A stretch of 64,000 nt of DNA. It comes from Chrysophaeum taylorii. Its lineage: Eukaryota > Sar > Pelagophyceae > Pelagomonadales > Pelagomonadaceae. The DNA lies in the NCBI GenBank assembly GCA_029834535.1, contig JAQMWT010000133.1, positions 1-64,000 of the forward strand. The letters are read 5' to 3'. Shown here piece after piece: positions 10,573 to 22,379 of this stretch (positions are counted from its first letter, which is position 1; every line of letters begins with the position of its first letter). The notes beneath the pieces are model-generated. The model saw nothing but the letters and a program-made list of their open reading frames with translations, did no database searches and had not been told where the DNA came from. The position numbers were made by a program, and so were the translations under genes.

Positions 10573-13418
10573 TATGATGCGTTACTACGGTTAGTTATAG
10601 AGCAAACTGCAACTACTACTATTTTCGTATCCAAACAAGTTCTTGTACCTCAACGTACCATATTCATTGCACCAAGGGGATATCAATAATACCCCTTGAT
10701 GGTACCATATCAGCGATTATTTTATTTAGGCGACGAAATAAAGTTTCGTAACTGCCTGCTTTGGTGTACGTAACCAAAGAAAGCAGCGTGCCTCCAAGGG
10801 GTTATCAATATATATAATGATTCTACCTATAGGGCAGCGCCGATCAATCACCAACGTAAGGAGCCCATCAGGCGTTCACTCAATCAGATCTCGTCGAATT
10901 CGCGAACTCTCCTGTATTGTTTTGGTGCTCGTCTCGAGTCTGCGATTCTTTCTAGCGAACTATTACGACGGACGACAGGCGCGACGGTACTTCATCCCGC
11001 GAACAAACGCACTTGTTTTAATGTCGTGGGGTGTAGATATTAGAACCACACGCTCTGAGGAAACGACATTGTGATGCCACTTTTGTTTTGCTCCGGTGTC
11101 GCTCGCTCGTCTTTGGTGGAATCTGCGTCTCGCGGTGCGTGTTCTTGGAAACGTCAGAAGCGGCAGTTCCCCACGAATAGGTGTGCCCATCCCACGAACA
11201 AGGCAGCACATCGAAGAGCTTGTTGGGTCCGTCACCTTGGCGTAGCGCGCCCAGAAGCTGACCGCGGCTGCCGAAGCGCTCGCGTGTCCGTCGGGGCCGT
11301 TGCGAGGCGCAGCGTTTCGCCGCGGCTGGACTCTCCAAGCGCGGTAGGACATAGATTGCCGCCGTTGTCGACGTTCTCTTCTGTTCGATCGTGTAGGGGT
11401 CCGGCGGACGCTGAAATTTGTACTATCCGTCTGAATTTTTGAGCGTGTTCCAAAGGTGCAGGTATTCTTGGCTCAAGCCATAGGGTCGTCAATCAATCAT
11501 GGCGCTTCCTTCCGCGCGCGGGTCCTGGCCGGTGGGAAGTAGCGACTGATGACACGGCGGCGGAGCGGAGCTTATCCTCGTTGCGAGAGTTGTGGCGATG
11601 GTGCTCGGTGTCGTGGCCTAAAGCGAGCTTCTTGATAGCTTCGAACGTGTTGACGCCGTCCGGCTGGTTCAGGCGCGAGCGTTGCATCTCCTGTTGTTGT
11701 TCCGCAGGCCGGTGGCCGAGCATCCGTCGATGGCCATCTTCAGGTTCTTGAGCTCGCTCAGAACCTGCCACACGAGGGCGACGGCCTTGGAGGGCTGGCA
11801 GGATTGGCGTAGCGTCTTCAGCATGTTCTAAACGGTGCGCAGGTTGAACGCGCGAAAATCTCTGACGACGTCGCCAAACCTCTTCAAGAGTCGTGAGGGG
11901 GATTACCCAGAGAAGAAAAGCGTTCGTCGTACGGCAGGTGATCGATCGAAGCATGCGCCGCGTGCCTCCGCGTATTCCCGGAACAGCAGGAGGATGCGAT
12001 CGCGGGCGGTGTGGTGCATCAGCGTCTACAGGATGGATGTCCGGCGAATAGTGATGGTGGGAGACCTCGTTCAACACGCGCGTGCGTCGAATTGGTCCTG
12101 GTCCCAATAGTCGACGCGGATCTTGTCGGCGTCGAGCTTGACTGCGCTTCGGTTCGAGCTCAGTGCTGCTCTGGAGCTTCGCTAGCGCGTTGCCCACGAG
12201 GTCGCTCATCATCATCTCCATGATTTGTTGTTCCTGTTCGTCCTCGTCTGTTGTTTCTCTTTCGTCGCGAGTCTTAGTCGTGCGGGTCGGCTCGATTCTT
12301 CGCTCGCGCTGCTACGCTGCGCTTCCTCTTTTCGTTGGCGGGCTTGTTCTGCCTGATGCCGTCCTGCGTCTTCTCGCGGCTCGTCATATCTTTCGCGTCG
12401 CTGGCGCACATTCTAAGCGCGCGTGTCTCATCATCTCCTCTTGCACGGCTTAGCCGGTCATTTTCGGTACGTAGCCGTTCCATCTGCAGCTGAGGTTCTT
12501 GTATCTTGGGTCGAGCTCTTGCCCCGGCGCTTGAAGGCTCGGATATCGTTATCGTCAATCCTCCTCTGCTCATCGTCTGAGCGTGATGTGGTTGTTGCCG
12601 GTCGAGAGTTTCGGTTCCCTCCGGGCGGTTCGGCAGTCGTCGGCTCGCGTGCTGCTTCGCTTCCGTCTCCCAGCGCTTCGGCGACGTGCGCCACGTATAT
12701 AAGCGTCGGGTGCTGGTAACACACGGAATGGTGCGAGGAGGGCACGCACGAAACCAACGACGAGACGTCGTGAAGCTCCCGAGCCGAAGACTAGGTGCAC
12801 CATTTTCCTGTTTAGTAGGGATTGGTGCGCGCGCTCTTCGAGAGGTCGCACCTTGGCATGAACTGGAAAATGAGCTCGCTGCTCGCCGTTGGGCATAATA
12901 CGTTATATACTGAAAAGTACTTGAAACGGACGCCGAAACGGACGTAATTGTTCGTACTAATACTAAATTTCACTATGTATTGTTAGTACGAAAATACAAA
13001 TTTTCGGTATGTTTGGCGCTCCAAAATCGCTTTCGTGATTTTATTTTTTTTGTCGTCCGAAGCTAGCTGTTGACAATTTTGAATTATGGCGTGCGAGCCG
13101 TTGCCAATAACGACTGAAAAAGATTCCGAGAACGGTCGAGTATATGTCCTGCGAGCCATTAACAGCTTCTACCTACAGCATCGAAAAACACGCCGTTATG
13201 TCGGAGCCGTTGGCTTTTCACTTTTTCTTGAGTCTTGAGGAGCGCGCTCTTGAACATTCCAAGAACGATGCTCATGCGTCAGATTCATAATAACGTAGCA
13301 CTTCAAAGTTCGACCAATTCGAATAACGACTTCCAAGAATTCCGAGAACAATTGAAAGCCTCGAAAATTTTTAATTGCTTCGTGGTATAGCCCCGTTGTC
13401 TGCGTCGACAGACTTCGC
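10573..13418. other. Intergenic: decayed DNA, no intact gene
   Basis: The first 300 bases form the AT-rich probable promoter side of the beta-helix gene. From about 11.2 to 12.6 kb the minus strand has broken coding-like stretches: a coiled-coil segment (QMERLRTENDRLSRAR, near 12.48 kb) and Ala/Leu-rich pieces in changing frames. This suggests a decayed mobile element or gene that I cannot classify. 12.9-13.4 kb is AT-rich without features. Confidence 0.35.
10676..10698. repeat. Short hairpin, CAAGGGG/CCCCTTG arms
   Basis: The inverted arms CAAGGGG and CCCCTTG flank an AT-rich loop containing ATATCAATAATA. A related direct copy (CAAGGGGTTATCAATATATA) lies near 10795-10815. It could be a terminator-like hairpin or a MITE end upstream of the beta-helix gene. 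Function is unknown. Confidence 0.4.
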
Positions 13419-14455
13419 GTGAACGCAGCAGTTCAAAAGCTTCGAACAGAAAGCATAGAAAAAGAGAGATTTGATGCCCACGTCTCAGGAACTCGGCGGA
13501 CCAGCGACGGCGTCTGCTCCAAAAAGAGCGGCGCGGTCGCGAGAGACACGAGCGGTGGCGACGAGGTTGCGATTGCGAGGGCGGCGAAGAACGCCAACCG
13601 CAAGGCCGCGATACGAAGCCAAGAGCGCGCCTTGCGCGCGGCACGCGACCAGGCTGCGATAAGGAGGGCGGCGAAGAACGCGAACCGCATGGCCGCGAAG
13701 AGGATCCATGAGGCTGCTGTCGTCAGGAGTCGCAGCGTTGAAGCTAAACACGATAATGCGGTCGACACCACCGGCGAAACTGATGCGGTACATGAATGCG
13801 ACGATGACAACCAGGCTGCGAGAGAGACGCAAGACGACGATGCGCTCGGCACCAGCAGCGAAAGTGATGCCGTTCATGAACTCAAGCATGACTACGAGGC
13901 TGCGGTCGCCACGAGGGGCAAGGACGCGGAATGCAACGGCACAAAACCTGGCGAATACCAGCCACGACCGAAGCCAAAGATGACAATGCTCTCATCACCA
14001 CCGGCGAAAGTCACGCGGTAGATGAATTCGGGGATGACGACCAGGTCGAGGTTGACAACCACGCTGCGGCGCGACGGGACCAGAAAACAAGCGCAACGCG
14101 TCGACGGCGCCACCTTCTTCGTTCTGACGATGCTGCAGCACATGAACAAAACCTCGAAGCGAGACGAGATGCTTGGATGCGTCTGCGTTCTGACGCGAAC
14201 GCTGGCGATGCTTGGGTGACAAGCGCAGTCGAAGCTCAGGCTGCGAGTAAGCGGCGGCGCCGTGCTACTCCCGCGTCTGATACGTTCGAACGCTACGCAC
14301 AAAAATTTTGCCTCACGGCGCGGGAAGTTTCGGATTACCTCGCAAGCAACGAGCCGACATGCTGGAAGCTTGTCATCGAACATACCACATGTAGTGGCCC
14401 ACGAACTTTCTGCAAGGACAAAGATTTCGTTTTGATCGTGTTCCTTGCAATGTGA
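13419..14455 (+). pseudogene. Relic ORF with Arg/Ala/Glu-rich tandem repeats
   Basis: Two open stretches in different frames (about 13419-14021 and 13931-14455) encode a basic part with twice-repeated RAAKNANR-MAAK-like units, then imperfect acidic units containing TGETDAVHE and SSESDAVHE, then EARRDAW and RRRRATP. The frame change near 13.95-14.02 kb means it is probably broken. Arg/Glu-rich repeats of this style often precede helicase-type mobile-element ORFs (Helitron-like) in algal genomes, but no helicase motif is visible here. The family call is inference. Confidence 0.35.
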
Positions 14456-16064
14456 CTCAGTCCACGGCGTCGTCAGAATATGACCGAGTTATCCTCGACG
14501 GCGCGACCCTTCAACATTTTCGAGACAACGCCGCTCATCTTGGCGCTTTGCATCTTGTCTTACGAGCATCGTCAGCTTCGCACTTTTAAGGCAACCAGAG
14601 CTTGTTTTGCGTTGGACACTACCATCGCAAGAAATGCAAAACGACGAGATTCTCGCGTGCGGAGGCCACCGACCCTTACGAACACAAGAGAGCCCGAATA
14701 TCTCGAACTACCGATACAGTTCCCCCCAGATACCACGATATGCCAGGATCAACACAACTACGCCGGTTTTCGATGTTTTTTTGGTCGCCTTAGAGACGAA
14801 GCTACTCTCGACATGTTCTAATCCACAGAGGATAACTGGCTGAAACATTTAGCCGGCAACCAAGACCGCTTTGCCGGTTTCTCGTGTAGAAGTGATGACA
14901 ATGACAATAAAATGAAGACTGTGGTTCCACCACTGTCGTCATTCGTGGGGTCACCACGCGACATGCAGGAACGCATCGCCGACGCTCTTGCGACCGTCCG
15001 TCACAAGGGACCCCCACTGCTTTTTATAACGATCACCACGAACCTCGTTTGCGTATATAAAGCTGCGCCTACACTCTCGACGCTATCGCCACACATCGCG
15101 CGCGGATGTGTTTGGTCCGTTCTCTGAAGGATGTGCCTGAAGAGCGTACATATAGGTACTGGAAAAAAAAAAGTCTGCGATTCTCAACTCGTTGATGAAA
15201 AAGGCAACCTTGGCCGACACGGCGGCCCGCGCGGCGTCCTCGACACAGCCCTTGCCTTGGGCCTCCGAGCGGCAGCTTCATTGGCGCGCCGCGTCGCGAA
15301 AGGCCGCCACGGTGCTCTTTGTTCGCGGGAGGATGAACGCTGTTGGGGATCACGTGTCACTAGAAGCAAAAGCGCGGAGCCGGACGGAATTTGGTGCCCG
15401 CACGTCAATCATATTCATCGTGAAGTAACGACGAGAGCCCTCGACTGTCGTGCGCACGGATGAAGTGACCTCTTGTTGTCGTCCATCCCACTCCGGATCT
15501 CGCCGCTCGGGTCTATCGGGTTCGCGCTGAGTCTCATCGTCAACAACGGCTGGTGCGGCTTTGGGTGAGGACTGCGACGATGCGTCGTCGGAAAGCGAAC
15601 GTCTAAATCCTCGGCGGAGAGTCGCTGCAGCAAGCCACCCGCCGAAGAGCGCGGGCGCCTTTTTTTGAACGAGTTCTTATTGGTGACCTGCCGTTGACAA
15701 CGCAGCAAGGGCCGACGCCGCCTGGATCGCGCACATGCGCGCTGGGATGCAGTACGAGACGGCCGACCCGGATTGGCGTCGGCCCTGCGATATGGTCGAG
15801 CCGCTCTTCTGCTCACAAGATCCTTGCTGTCTTTCGAGTCGACTCATTCGGACGCGACGTCGCAGAAAGCACCAACAGCCTCTCCGAAGCCTGGAGCAGC
15901 AGTGGCCAGAGATTAGCAACACCAGCCACTTGCTCGCAAACCAATGCTGCGGGCGATCGCGGAGGAGCTGGTCATTCGAGAGGTCGTTGGCGACTTCTGC
16001 CCATCCCCTTTTTGTTCTGAGTCAGAAGTCTGACTCATCATCGTTTTCGTGACTCTCCGCACAC
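14456..16064. other. Intergenic: no intact gene
   Basis: 14.48-14.82 kb holds short overlapping open stretches that may continue the preceding relic. 15.4-15.8 kb has minus-strand coding-like fragments rich in Arg and Pro. Nothing could be assigned to a family. The last few hundred bases are the likely promoter region of the DUF2256 gene. Confidence 0.3.
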
Positions 16065-16670
16065 ATGCTAGCCGTGGCGCTGCTAGCTCGCTTGGCGACG
16101 ACGACAGGGCTTCCGAGAGCGTCTTCACTGACGGTGATCGGACAGCCCCGAGTGAGCATATCGATGCAGGCGGTCCGCAACCCGAACAACCTGCCGACGA
16201 AGGTGTGTGTCGTCTGCCAGCGACCATTCACGTGGCGCAAGAAATGGGAGCGGTGCTGGGACGAGGTTACCACCTGTAGCAAACGATGCAATTCGGAGCG
16301 CAAGAGAAATAAACGGGTCGCGGCCGATGAGATGTCGGTGGCGTCCACCTCATCGTCGTCGGTCGCGGAGCCGCAGAAACCAACGACGAAGGCCGAGCGG
16401 AAAGTTGCGACAAAGGCCGCCAAGGCTGCGAAGCGGGCACGACGAGAGGGCAAGTCGACGGGCGGACAGAAGGAGTGCGACCTGTGCGCGCGGTCCGTCG
16501 ACCTGCTGGTCCGTTGCCAGATTGACAGTACCTCGAGTTGGAAGATGGTATGCGGGCGGTGTTGGAAGACGCCGGCGGTGGCAGGCGGTGTGCCCGACGG
16601 CGACGGCTCGAATCAGTATTATAGATACGGCGGATTGTGGAAGAATCTGCATCTCCCTTCTAAACGGTGA
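16065..16670 (+). CDS. DUF2256 zinc-binding protein, probably organelle-targeted
   Basis: This is a 201-residue protein. Residues 46-84 match DUF2256: CVVC, then FTWRKKWERCW, then CSKRC, giving Cys at about 48, 51, 64, 71 and 75, enough for one zinc site. The central part is an Ala/Lys-rich basic linker. The C-terminal part has a second Cys set (CDLC ... RC ... VCGRCW) followed by a YYRYGGLWKN motif, an arrangement I recall from related algal proteins. The first 33 residues are hydrophobic, Ser/Thr/Arg-rich and nearly free of acidic residues, so they could be a mitochondrial or plastid leader; the alternative start is Met34. The biochemical role of DUF2256 is not known. Confidence 0.8.
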   Translation: MLAVALLARLATTTGLPRASSLTVIGQPRVSISMQAVRNPNNLPTKVCVVCQRPFTWRKKWERCWDEVTTCSKRCNSERKRNKRVAADEMSVASTSSSSVAEPQKPTTKAERKVATKAAKAAKRARREGKSTGGQKECDLCARSVDLLVRCQIDSTSSWKMVCGRCWKTPAVAGGVPDGDGSNQYYRYGGLWKNLHLPSKR

Positions 16671-17568
16671 TGATATATGATAAATAAATTTGCTGGAGGT
16701 GCCGCCGGGCGAGTCGTCGGCGCGCCGTGCTAGGATATGGTTTCGGTAGTCGCGCGTGATAAATAAGAATAAACGACGAACGACTCGACGCTCGGGGGGG
16801 TGAGAGACCTTGCTTGACTCCCCATCAGCCGCGCACCGGCGGCTGACATGTGCATATGGTGGGGGTTTTGGCGACGAACGTCCTCGAGCCTGGACGAACT
16901 TTAGAAAATAGAACCTGGCGGTGTCGCGTTAAAGGAAGGAAGGAACAACTCCGAATAATAAACGAATGACACCACCTCGAGCGAGTTGGGGGATAGATGC
17001 ACCCTCTGCTGCGCGTGTCGATATAGTAGCAGGAATGGCCACTGTAATAATAATAATAGTCTCGATTATGCAACGAGTCGCGACGGAGTACTCCCTGTTT
17101 TCACGACGACCCCCCCCGGCGTAACCGCTGCTCGTTCATTCAAACCGCGCCTCCGCCCTGGCTCTGAGGGCCTGGCGGTCGTCGCGCGAAATCTCAATTC
17201 GATACTCGCGTCTCGCCGGATGGTTGGTTGCTAGGGGCAGGCTTTCGAGCTTCTTGGTTGTCTTCTTTTGACATTCCTAGCTTATCATGTTGTATGGTTC
17301 ACCACCCTTTTGCGGGCGGGCAGGCAGGCAGGCAGGGGCGGCGGCGTTGTCGACAATCTCGACGTCTTCGGCGGTCGGTTTCCAAAACCTGGTTGGCGGC
17401 GCACGATTCGGAGAACTCTGCTTCCAGATATGTGCCGGGTCGACGACGACAATGGGGTTGCCACCAATAAGTCGGAGAATGATCTCTCTTATTGTCCTCC
17501 TCCACACGGCAGGGGGGACGAGCGTGGTGAGGGTATGAGTGTTTAATTAGTTTTTGTGAGGAGCGCAC
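16671..17568. other. Intergenic between DUF2256 gene and RFC1
   Basis: There is no credible gene. A short GGCA run lies near 17322-17337 and AT-rich patches near 17040-17060. The last 100 bases before the RFC1 ATG are probable promoter and 5' UTR. Confidence 0.5.
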
Positions 17569-19677
17569 ATGGCGGACATCCGGAGCTTCTTTGGGAAGAA
17601 GAAAAAGAGGTCGACGCAGTCGGTTTTGGATCTGACGGGGGAGACGTCGTCGTCGGAGGGTGCGGAATGCGTCGAGGAGGAGGAGAAGCCGGCGGCGAAG
17701 AAGGCGAAAGCGGCGAAGGCTGGAGAGGAAAAAAAAGAGGTTTCGGTTTCGGCGGCTTTGAAAAAGAAGAAGGTTTTGAGCTTTGTGTTTACCGGGGTGC
17801 TCTCGATCTCGAGGGATGATGCCGAAGCGATGGCAAAGTCAAAGGGGTGTCGCGTCGTGGGATCCGTCTCTGGGAGGACGGACTATCTCGTCGCCGGGAC
17901 GGCTCTCGAAGACGGGCGACCGGTCGCGGAAGGGAGCAAACATCAGGCGGCCCGCGAGAAGGGCGTTCGGATAATTGGCGAAACCGAGTTCCGAGAGGTT
18001 CTGGACAGCATCGTCGAGCGTCGTCCGGTCTCGGTGGTCGCGGCCGTCCCGAAGAGCTCCGCGCAGAGCTGGGCCGACAAATACAGGCCGAAAACGGCGA
18101 AGGACTTGCTCGGAAACGGCGACGTCGCGAAGAAACTCAAGTCTTGGCTGGAGAGCTGGGCGCAGTGTCACATTCACGGGACGAAGAAGCTGGCACCTCC
18201 TTTAAACCAGCGCGCGGCGCTGTTGTCGGGTCCGCCCGGGATCGGGAAGACGACGATGGCGACGATCGTCGCTGCCGCGTGCGGCTTCCGCGTCGTCGAG
18301 ATGAACGCGTCGGATTCGAGGTCTAAAAAATCGTTCGGGGCACTCAGCTTCGACAGCCTGAGCGTCGTCGCGTCGAAGCAACAAAAGTGCGTGATTATGG
18401 ACGAGGTCGACGGCATGAGCTCGGGCGACAGGGGGGGGTCTCGGGAGCTCGCGCGAACGATAAGAACGGCGAAAAATCCCATCGTCTGCATCTGCAACGA
18501 CCGGCAGGCTCCAAAGATCCGGAGCCTCGCGAATTCGTGCGTAGACCTCAGGCTCAAGCGGCCGATGAAGGCGACGATCGCCAAGAGGCTCGTGCAGATC
18601 GCGGGCCGGGAAGGTCTCGACTTGGAACAGAACGCGGCCGAGCTCCTGGCAGAATCGTGCGGCAACGACATCCGCCAGTGCCTCACCGCGCTCCAGATGT
18701 GGGGCATCTCGAGCTACGACGAGATGCGATCCAAGCTCAAGAAAATCAACAAGGACGCGGTGCTGCGCGCCACCGCCTTCGACGGTGCCAAGATGATCCT
18801 GAGCGACGTCGAACGCAAGACCCTCGCCGAGCGCGCGGAGGCCTACTTCATCGACTACAATCTCTGTCCGTTGTTGGTTCAGGAAAACTACGTTTCGGCT
18901 GCCGCGAACGCCAAGTGCGGTCAAGCGGAGAAAATGGATCGCCTCGCCGCCGCGGCCGAATGCCTGAGCGACGCGGACGCGATCGAAAAAAGGATTCGCT
19001 CGGATCAGGCCTGGAGCCTCCTCACGACGCAAGCAGCCTTCGTCGTGCGCGCTGGCGTCGAAATTAACGGCATGTGCGTCAACCCAAACTTTCCGTCTTG
19101 GTTTGGCAAGAACTCGACGACCGGTAAGAATTACCGTCTCTGTTCCGAGCTCGCGACTCACTTATCCTCGAAAATCTCGGCCGCGCGAGCCGCGATCCGC
19201 CTCGATTACCTCCATAGTCTCCTCGAGTACTGCGGCGGTCCCGTGCTCAACGGAGACGTCGAAACGACAATATCCAGGCTCGACGACTACGGCCTCAGTC
19301 GCGACGACCTGCTGGAGTCTATGTGCGATCTCTCGCTCTCGGGATTTGCCAAAAGTCTAAAATCGCTCGACGCAAAGGCCAAGACCGCCTTCACCAAAGA
19401 ATACAACAAGGGGCGCCACACCTCCCAGGCCCTCAACGACCAGCAGGTCGCCGTCGTCAAAAAGAAAAAAAGAACTGAGTTTGAGGACGACGACGACGAT
19501 CCGGACGACGATCCGGACGACGACGACGACGTCGAGGCTAAGGAAAGAGATCTCGCCCGGCAGTTTGTTGCGGCCAAGAAGCAAAAGACCTCCTCCTCCT
19601 CCTCCTCCTCCTCGAAACCGGCCGCTGCCAAAAAACCGGCCGTCCGCCCCAAAACGGACTTTTTCAAAAATAAGTAG
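17569..19677 (+). CDS. RFC1: Replication factor C large subunit
   Basis: This is a single-exon, 702-residue protein. RFC1 is the large subunit of the pentameric clamp loader that opens PCNA at primer-template junctions in the nucleus. MADIRSFFGKK at the N-terminus is a PCNA-binding-like motif typical of the family. Residues of about 67-148 form a BRCT domain. The AAA+ module follows, with Walker A GPPGIGKT at 221-228 and Walker B VIMDEVDG at 275-282; lid and collar segments reach about residue 600. The C-terminus has a KKKKR patch, an Asp-rich stretch and a Lys/Ser-rich tail, likely for nuclear import. It is shorter than animal RFC1 (about 1,150 residues) mainly because the N-terminal linker is short. 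Composition is typical of the host. Confidence 0.97.
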   Translation: MADIRSFFGKKKKRSTQSVLDLTGETSSSEGAECVEEEEKPAAKKAKAAKAGEEKKEVSVSAALKKKKVLSFVFTGVLSISRDDAEAMAKSKGCRVVGSVSGRTDYLVAGTALEDGRPVAEGSKHQAAREKGVRIIGETEFREVLDSIVERRPVSVVAAVPKSSAQSWADKYRPKTAKDLLGNGDVAKKLKSWLESWAQCHIHGTKKLAPPLNQRAALLSGPPGIGKTTMATIVAAACGFRVVEMNASDSRSKKSFGALSFDSLSVVASKQQKCVIMDEVDGMSSGDRGGSRELARTIRTAKNPIVCICNDRQAPKIRSLANSCVDLRLKRPMKATIAKRLVQIAGREGLDLEQNAAELLAESCGNDIRQCLTALQMWGISSYDEMRSKLKKINKDAVLRATAFDGAKMILSDVERKTLAERAEAYFIDYNLCPLLVQENYVSAAANAKCGQAEKMDRLAAAAECLSDADAIEKRIRSDQAWSLLTTQAAFVVRAGVEINGMCVNPNFPSWFGKNSTTGKNYRLCSELATHLSSKISAARAAIRLDYLHSLLEYCGGPVLNGDVETTISRLDDYGLSRDDLLESMCDLSLSGFAKSLKSLDAKAKTAFTKEYNKGRHTSQALNDQQVAVVKKKKRTEFEDDDDDPDDDPDDDDDVEAKERDLARQFVAAKKQKTSSSSSSSSKPAAAKKPAVRPKTDFFKNK

Positions 19678-20501
19678 GCTTTTTTTCTCCAGCCAGTCGG
19701 AGCCTCCTGGCTCGTTAATCTACCCGTCACTTCACTCCTCCGCGACGGACGGACGAACGGACGGACGGACGGACGGACGGACGGACGGACTCACCCACCC
19801 TCCAAGATGATTATGGTGTACTACTATATACGATTCCCAAACACCTGTTCTGTCGTCGTCGTCGCCGTCGTCGTCGATTTGGTGCGCACCAAAAGTTTGG
19901 AGCTTCTCGTTGAGAACCAGAGGCATACGATCGATCGATCCTCGAGGCGAAGTGCCTTTCATTCACCGATGATGACCGGGCGTTCACTTCACCAAAGATT
20001 TCACGATCGTGGCGACGTGCGTGTCGTGTGAAGTGAGTCGGAGCGCCAGGCGCCCAAGACGAAGCCTGCGCCCAAGACGGCGGACGCTGAGAAGAAGCGG
20101 CATGCGCAGCAGATATATCTTCGCGGAGGCCGTCAAGTACTGTCAGGAGGACCGCGTCCGGGCGAAGAGGTGCTTGCGCCCGGAGTGGGAGGAGGGCGTC
20201 ATCACTGCGAGGACCGGCTCAACAAAGGGCGAGTGGTCTCCCAAGAGGACGCACGTGCGCCCGAACCGCTTCTCGCGGAGATCGAAGAGAGGGCGCTGGT
20301 GTGTGCAGAAGGCAGTCGGCAACGAGGAGATCTGCGTCGCTAGATTTTGCTGACGAGGCGGCCAAGAACTTTTAAGGACGGCCGCGAGATCTTCAACGAC
20401 GGCGGGCGTGCCCGAGGACACGGTTTTCGAGTTCTTTTACGTCCTCGAGCAGGCCCAGTGCATCATCAAGCCTAAGGTCAACGCAAGGACGCGGTGACTA
20501 A
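19678..20501. other. Intergenic with decayed coding relic
   Basis: After RFC1 comes a GGAC tetranucleotide tract, then from about 20.0 kb broken plus-strand protein-like stretches (for example DTVFEFFYVLEQAQCIIKPK near 20.41-20.48 kb). The relic appears to continue after the SINE-like insertion, to about 21.3 kb. I do not recognise the family. Confidence 0.35.
19744..19790. repeat. GGAC tetranucleotide microsatellite
   Basis: About eleven uninterrupted or nearly uninterrupted GGAC units with one variant unit (GAAC), just downstream of the RFC1 stop. Confidence 0.95.
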
Positions 20502-20878
20502 CTTAACTAACTAACTACTAACTTCAGACCTCTCCCGAGCATGGGAGCCAGGCCGGACCGACAGGAGCCAGTCCGGAATCACGGGCCTGTAGACGAGGGG
20601 CGCCGAAAGGTGGGTCGGCGGAGAGTGATCATCAAGCTTGTCGCCATGCGACGAGGAGACCGCGATGTGACTGACAACCAACTCGTCGATAACCTTCCAT
20701 CTTCGCCCCCCAGTCATACCCCGTCCCACTGCGAACGTTCCGGCTGCCAACCGGCCCGCCCGGGAGGCGAATAGGTGCCAACCTACGCCGGGAGGGCGGA
20801 TGCCCTCGCAAGGCTCAGGATTCATGAGGCACCGTCCTCCATCGCAACCACGCGGTCGGCGATCAGGGTAATGTATTA
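20502..20878 (-). mobile_element. SINE-like retroposon, copy A, with 10-bp target-site duplication
   Basis: This 377-bp segment is the reverse complement of the insert at 47307-47665. The 10-bp target CGGTGACTAA flanks it directly at 20492-20501 and 20879-20888. Its 3' end, on the left here, is a run of CTAA units, that is (TTAG)n in element orientation. No protein is needed to explain it. A weak A-box-like TGGTTGCGATGG lies near the 5' end, but no good B box was found, so a tRNA origin is only a suggestion. Confidence 0.85.
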
Positions 20879-20888
20879 CGGTGACTAA

Positions 20889-22379
20889 GCCGACCAAGAA
20901 GAGTGTCTCGTCGCGCGTTCGGATCACCTTCGAGAATATATGTCAAGCTGTCGGATCTCCTGGGCAAGCTCAAAGCACAGGAGGTTGCCCGCACCCAGGA
21001 GGACTAGGCCAAGCGCGCCGAGAACCGAGAAGCGCTCCAAGCAGGAAGCGGCCAACGCGGAGCTACTGGCCGCCTTGACGTGACGCGAGAACGGGTGGAT
21101 CATGCGCTGTGAGGACCTTCCGATCTGTGTGGAGGCTTGCGACGCCATCCGCCTCATCAGGTGCGAGACCTACTTCGACTTGAAGAGGAAGCTGGGCGGG
21201 AAGAGTATGTGCGGAGCCGAGCGCGAGGCTGGTGCAGACGTTGACATCGACGAGGACGGTGACGGGCATGCAGGCGCCACCACCGAATGCTCCGGACAGA
21301 AAGGGAGAACTTTTCGTGCGAACCCGCCTGCCTTAGGAGGGCCCGACCGAGCCCGACTTTACTTGGCTTCAAAGAAGCAGCCAACTGCTGCTGCACCGCG
21401 GGTTCTTACACGTGCCCACGCGACACCGCAGCGCAGATGAGAGACTGGGCGTGTAGCATGAAGGGAGGTGACAGACTCGAGGTGGAAAAGTCCCTGGGCT
21501 GAGCATAAGTAATATAGAAAGTTCCAGACACACCCCGCTAGAAAACCAAGACTCGCAATGTGGGGCATTGGGCTGCCGCATGCGACCACACCAGCGGAGC
21601 ATCTCTGAGGGAAATTATGACCTAGTTTGCGTAGTAGTGCTTTCGGCAGACTATCGCTGAGGGGAAATTATGGCCTAGTTTCCATAGTGCTTTAGGCCGG
21701 GGTAATTCATAAAGTCAGGCGGAGTTGATGGATGGTGTGAAGACACGTAGCATCATCGCGCTAGTCTTCTATTCAAACTCACGAGCGGCATATTCCAGCC
21801 CTGGACTTGCGCATCCTAGGACATGTGTAGAACACGCTATAATGAATTTGCTGAGTCTGCAGAGTCAACGGAGAGGTGATGAGAGCAAGTGGCGTGGGGG
21901 AAGCGTTCATCAAATATAGCCACCTGGCGCGTACGCGTCAGCAGGTAGTCATACGTGCGACGACGTCCTGCTGAATGCAGGCTGCTGCCTTGTTTGCAAG
22001 TGGCAGCGGCGTGGTGATGGCGAACCGAGACCTTCCCAAAGCAGCTGCGTGGCCCCATCCGTGGGAGATGCGGCGGAGCTGGGGCGCCGTGGCCGCGGTG
22101 ACGTTCGCAGGTGCGGCGGAGCTCGTGGCACATCGCGGTGGCTTCGCCGCCGGCGCCGAGTACGAGGCCATCGACGTTGCCGTAGCTGCGTAAGCGCTAG
22201 ACTGGGACCAATGGGGGCGGGCTGCCGCCCTAATAAGCTCGCGAAAATAGTTGCTGCGGACTCGCAGGGTATAATGCGGGCCAGCGCGCACATTCGGTGG
22301 AGCGAGCGGACCTTAGCGCGAATAGTTCCATAAAGATCACTCGTCGGTCAGCCTCTCGCGATGCAAAGCAGAGACGACA
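20889..22379. other. Intergenic: relic continuation and small repeat
   Basis: The relic coding sequence interrupted by the SINE-like element resumes at 20889 (Lys-rich, then Gln/Ala-rich, with stops). An imperfect direct repeat, CTGAGGGAAATTATGACCTA / CTGAGGGGAAATTATGGCCT, occurs near 21606 and 21657. The remainder shows no gene. Confidence 0.4.

Noticed and set aside
11493-12221. 242-codon open frame on the minus strand
   Set aside because: Coding-like signal changes frame within it and no domain is seen; treated as decayed DNA.
18202-19161. 319-codon open frame on the minus strand
   Set aside because: It is antisense to the AAA+ region of RFC1, which has clear motifs; no family is recognisable on the minus strand.
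20541-20774. Small protein genes inside the SINE-like elements (also 47306-47656)
   Set aside because: Open frames in a 360-bp retroposon with TSDs; no coding signature, and copies differ by indels.
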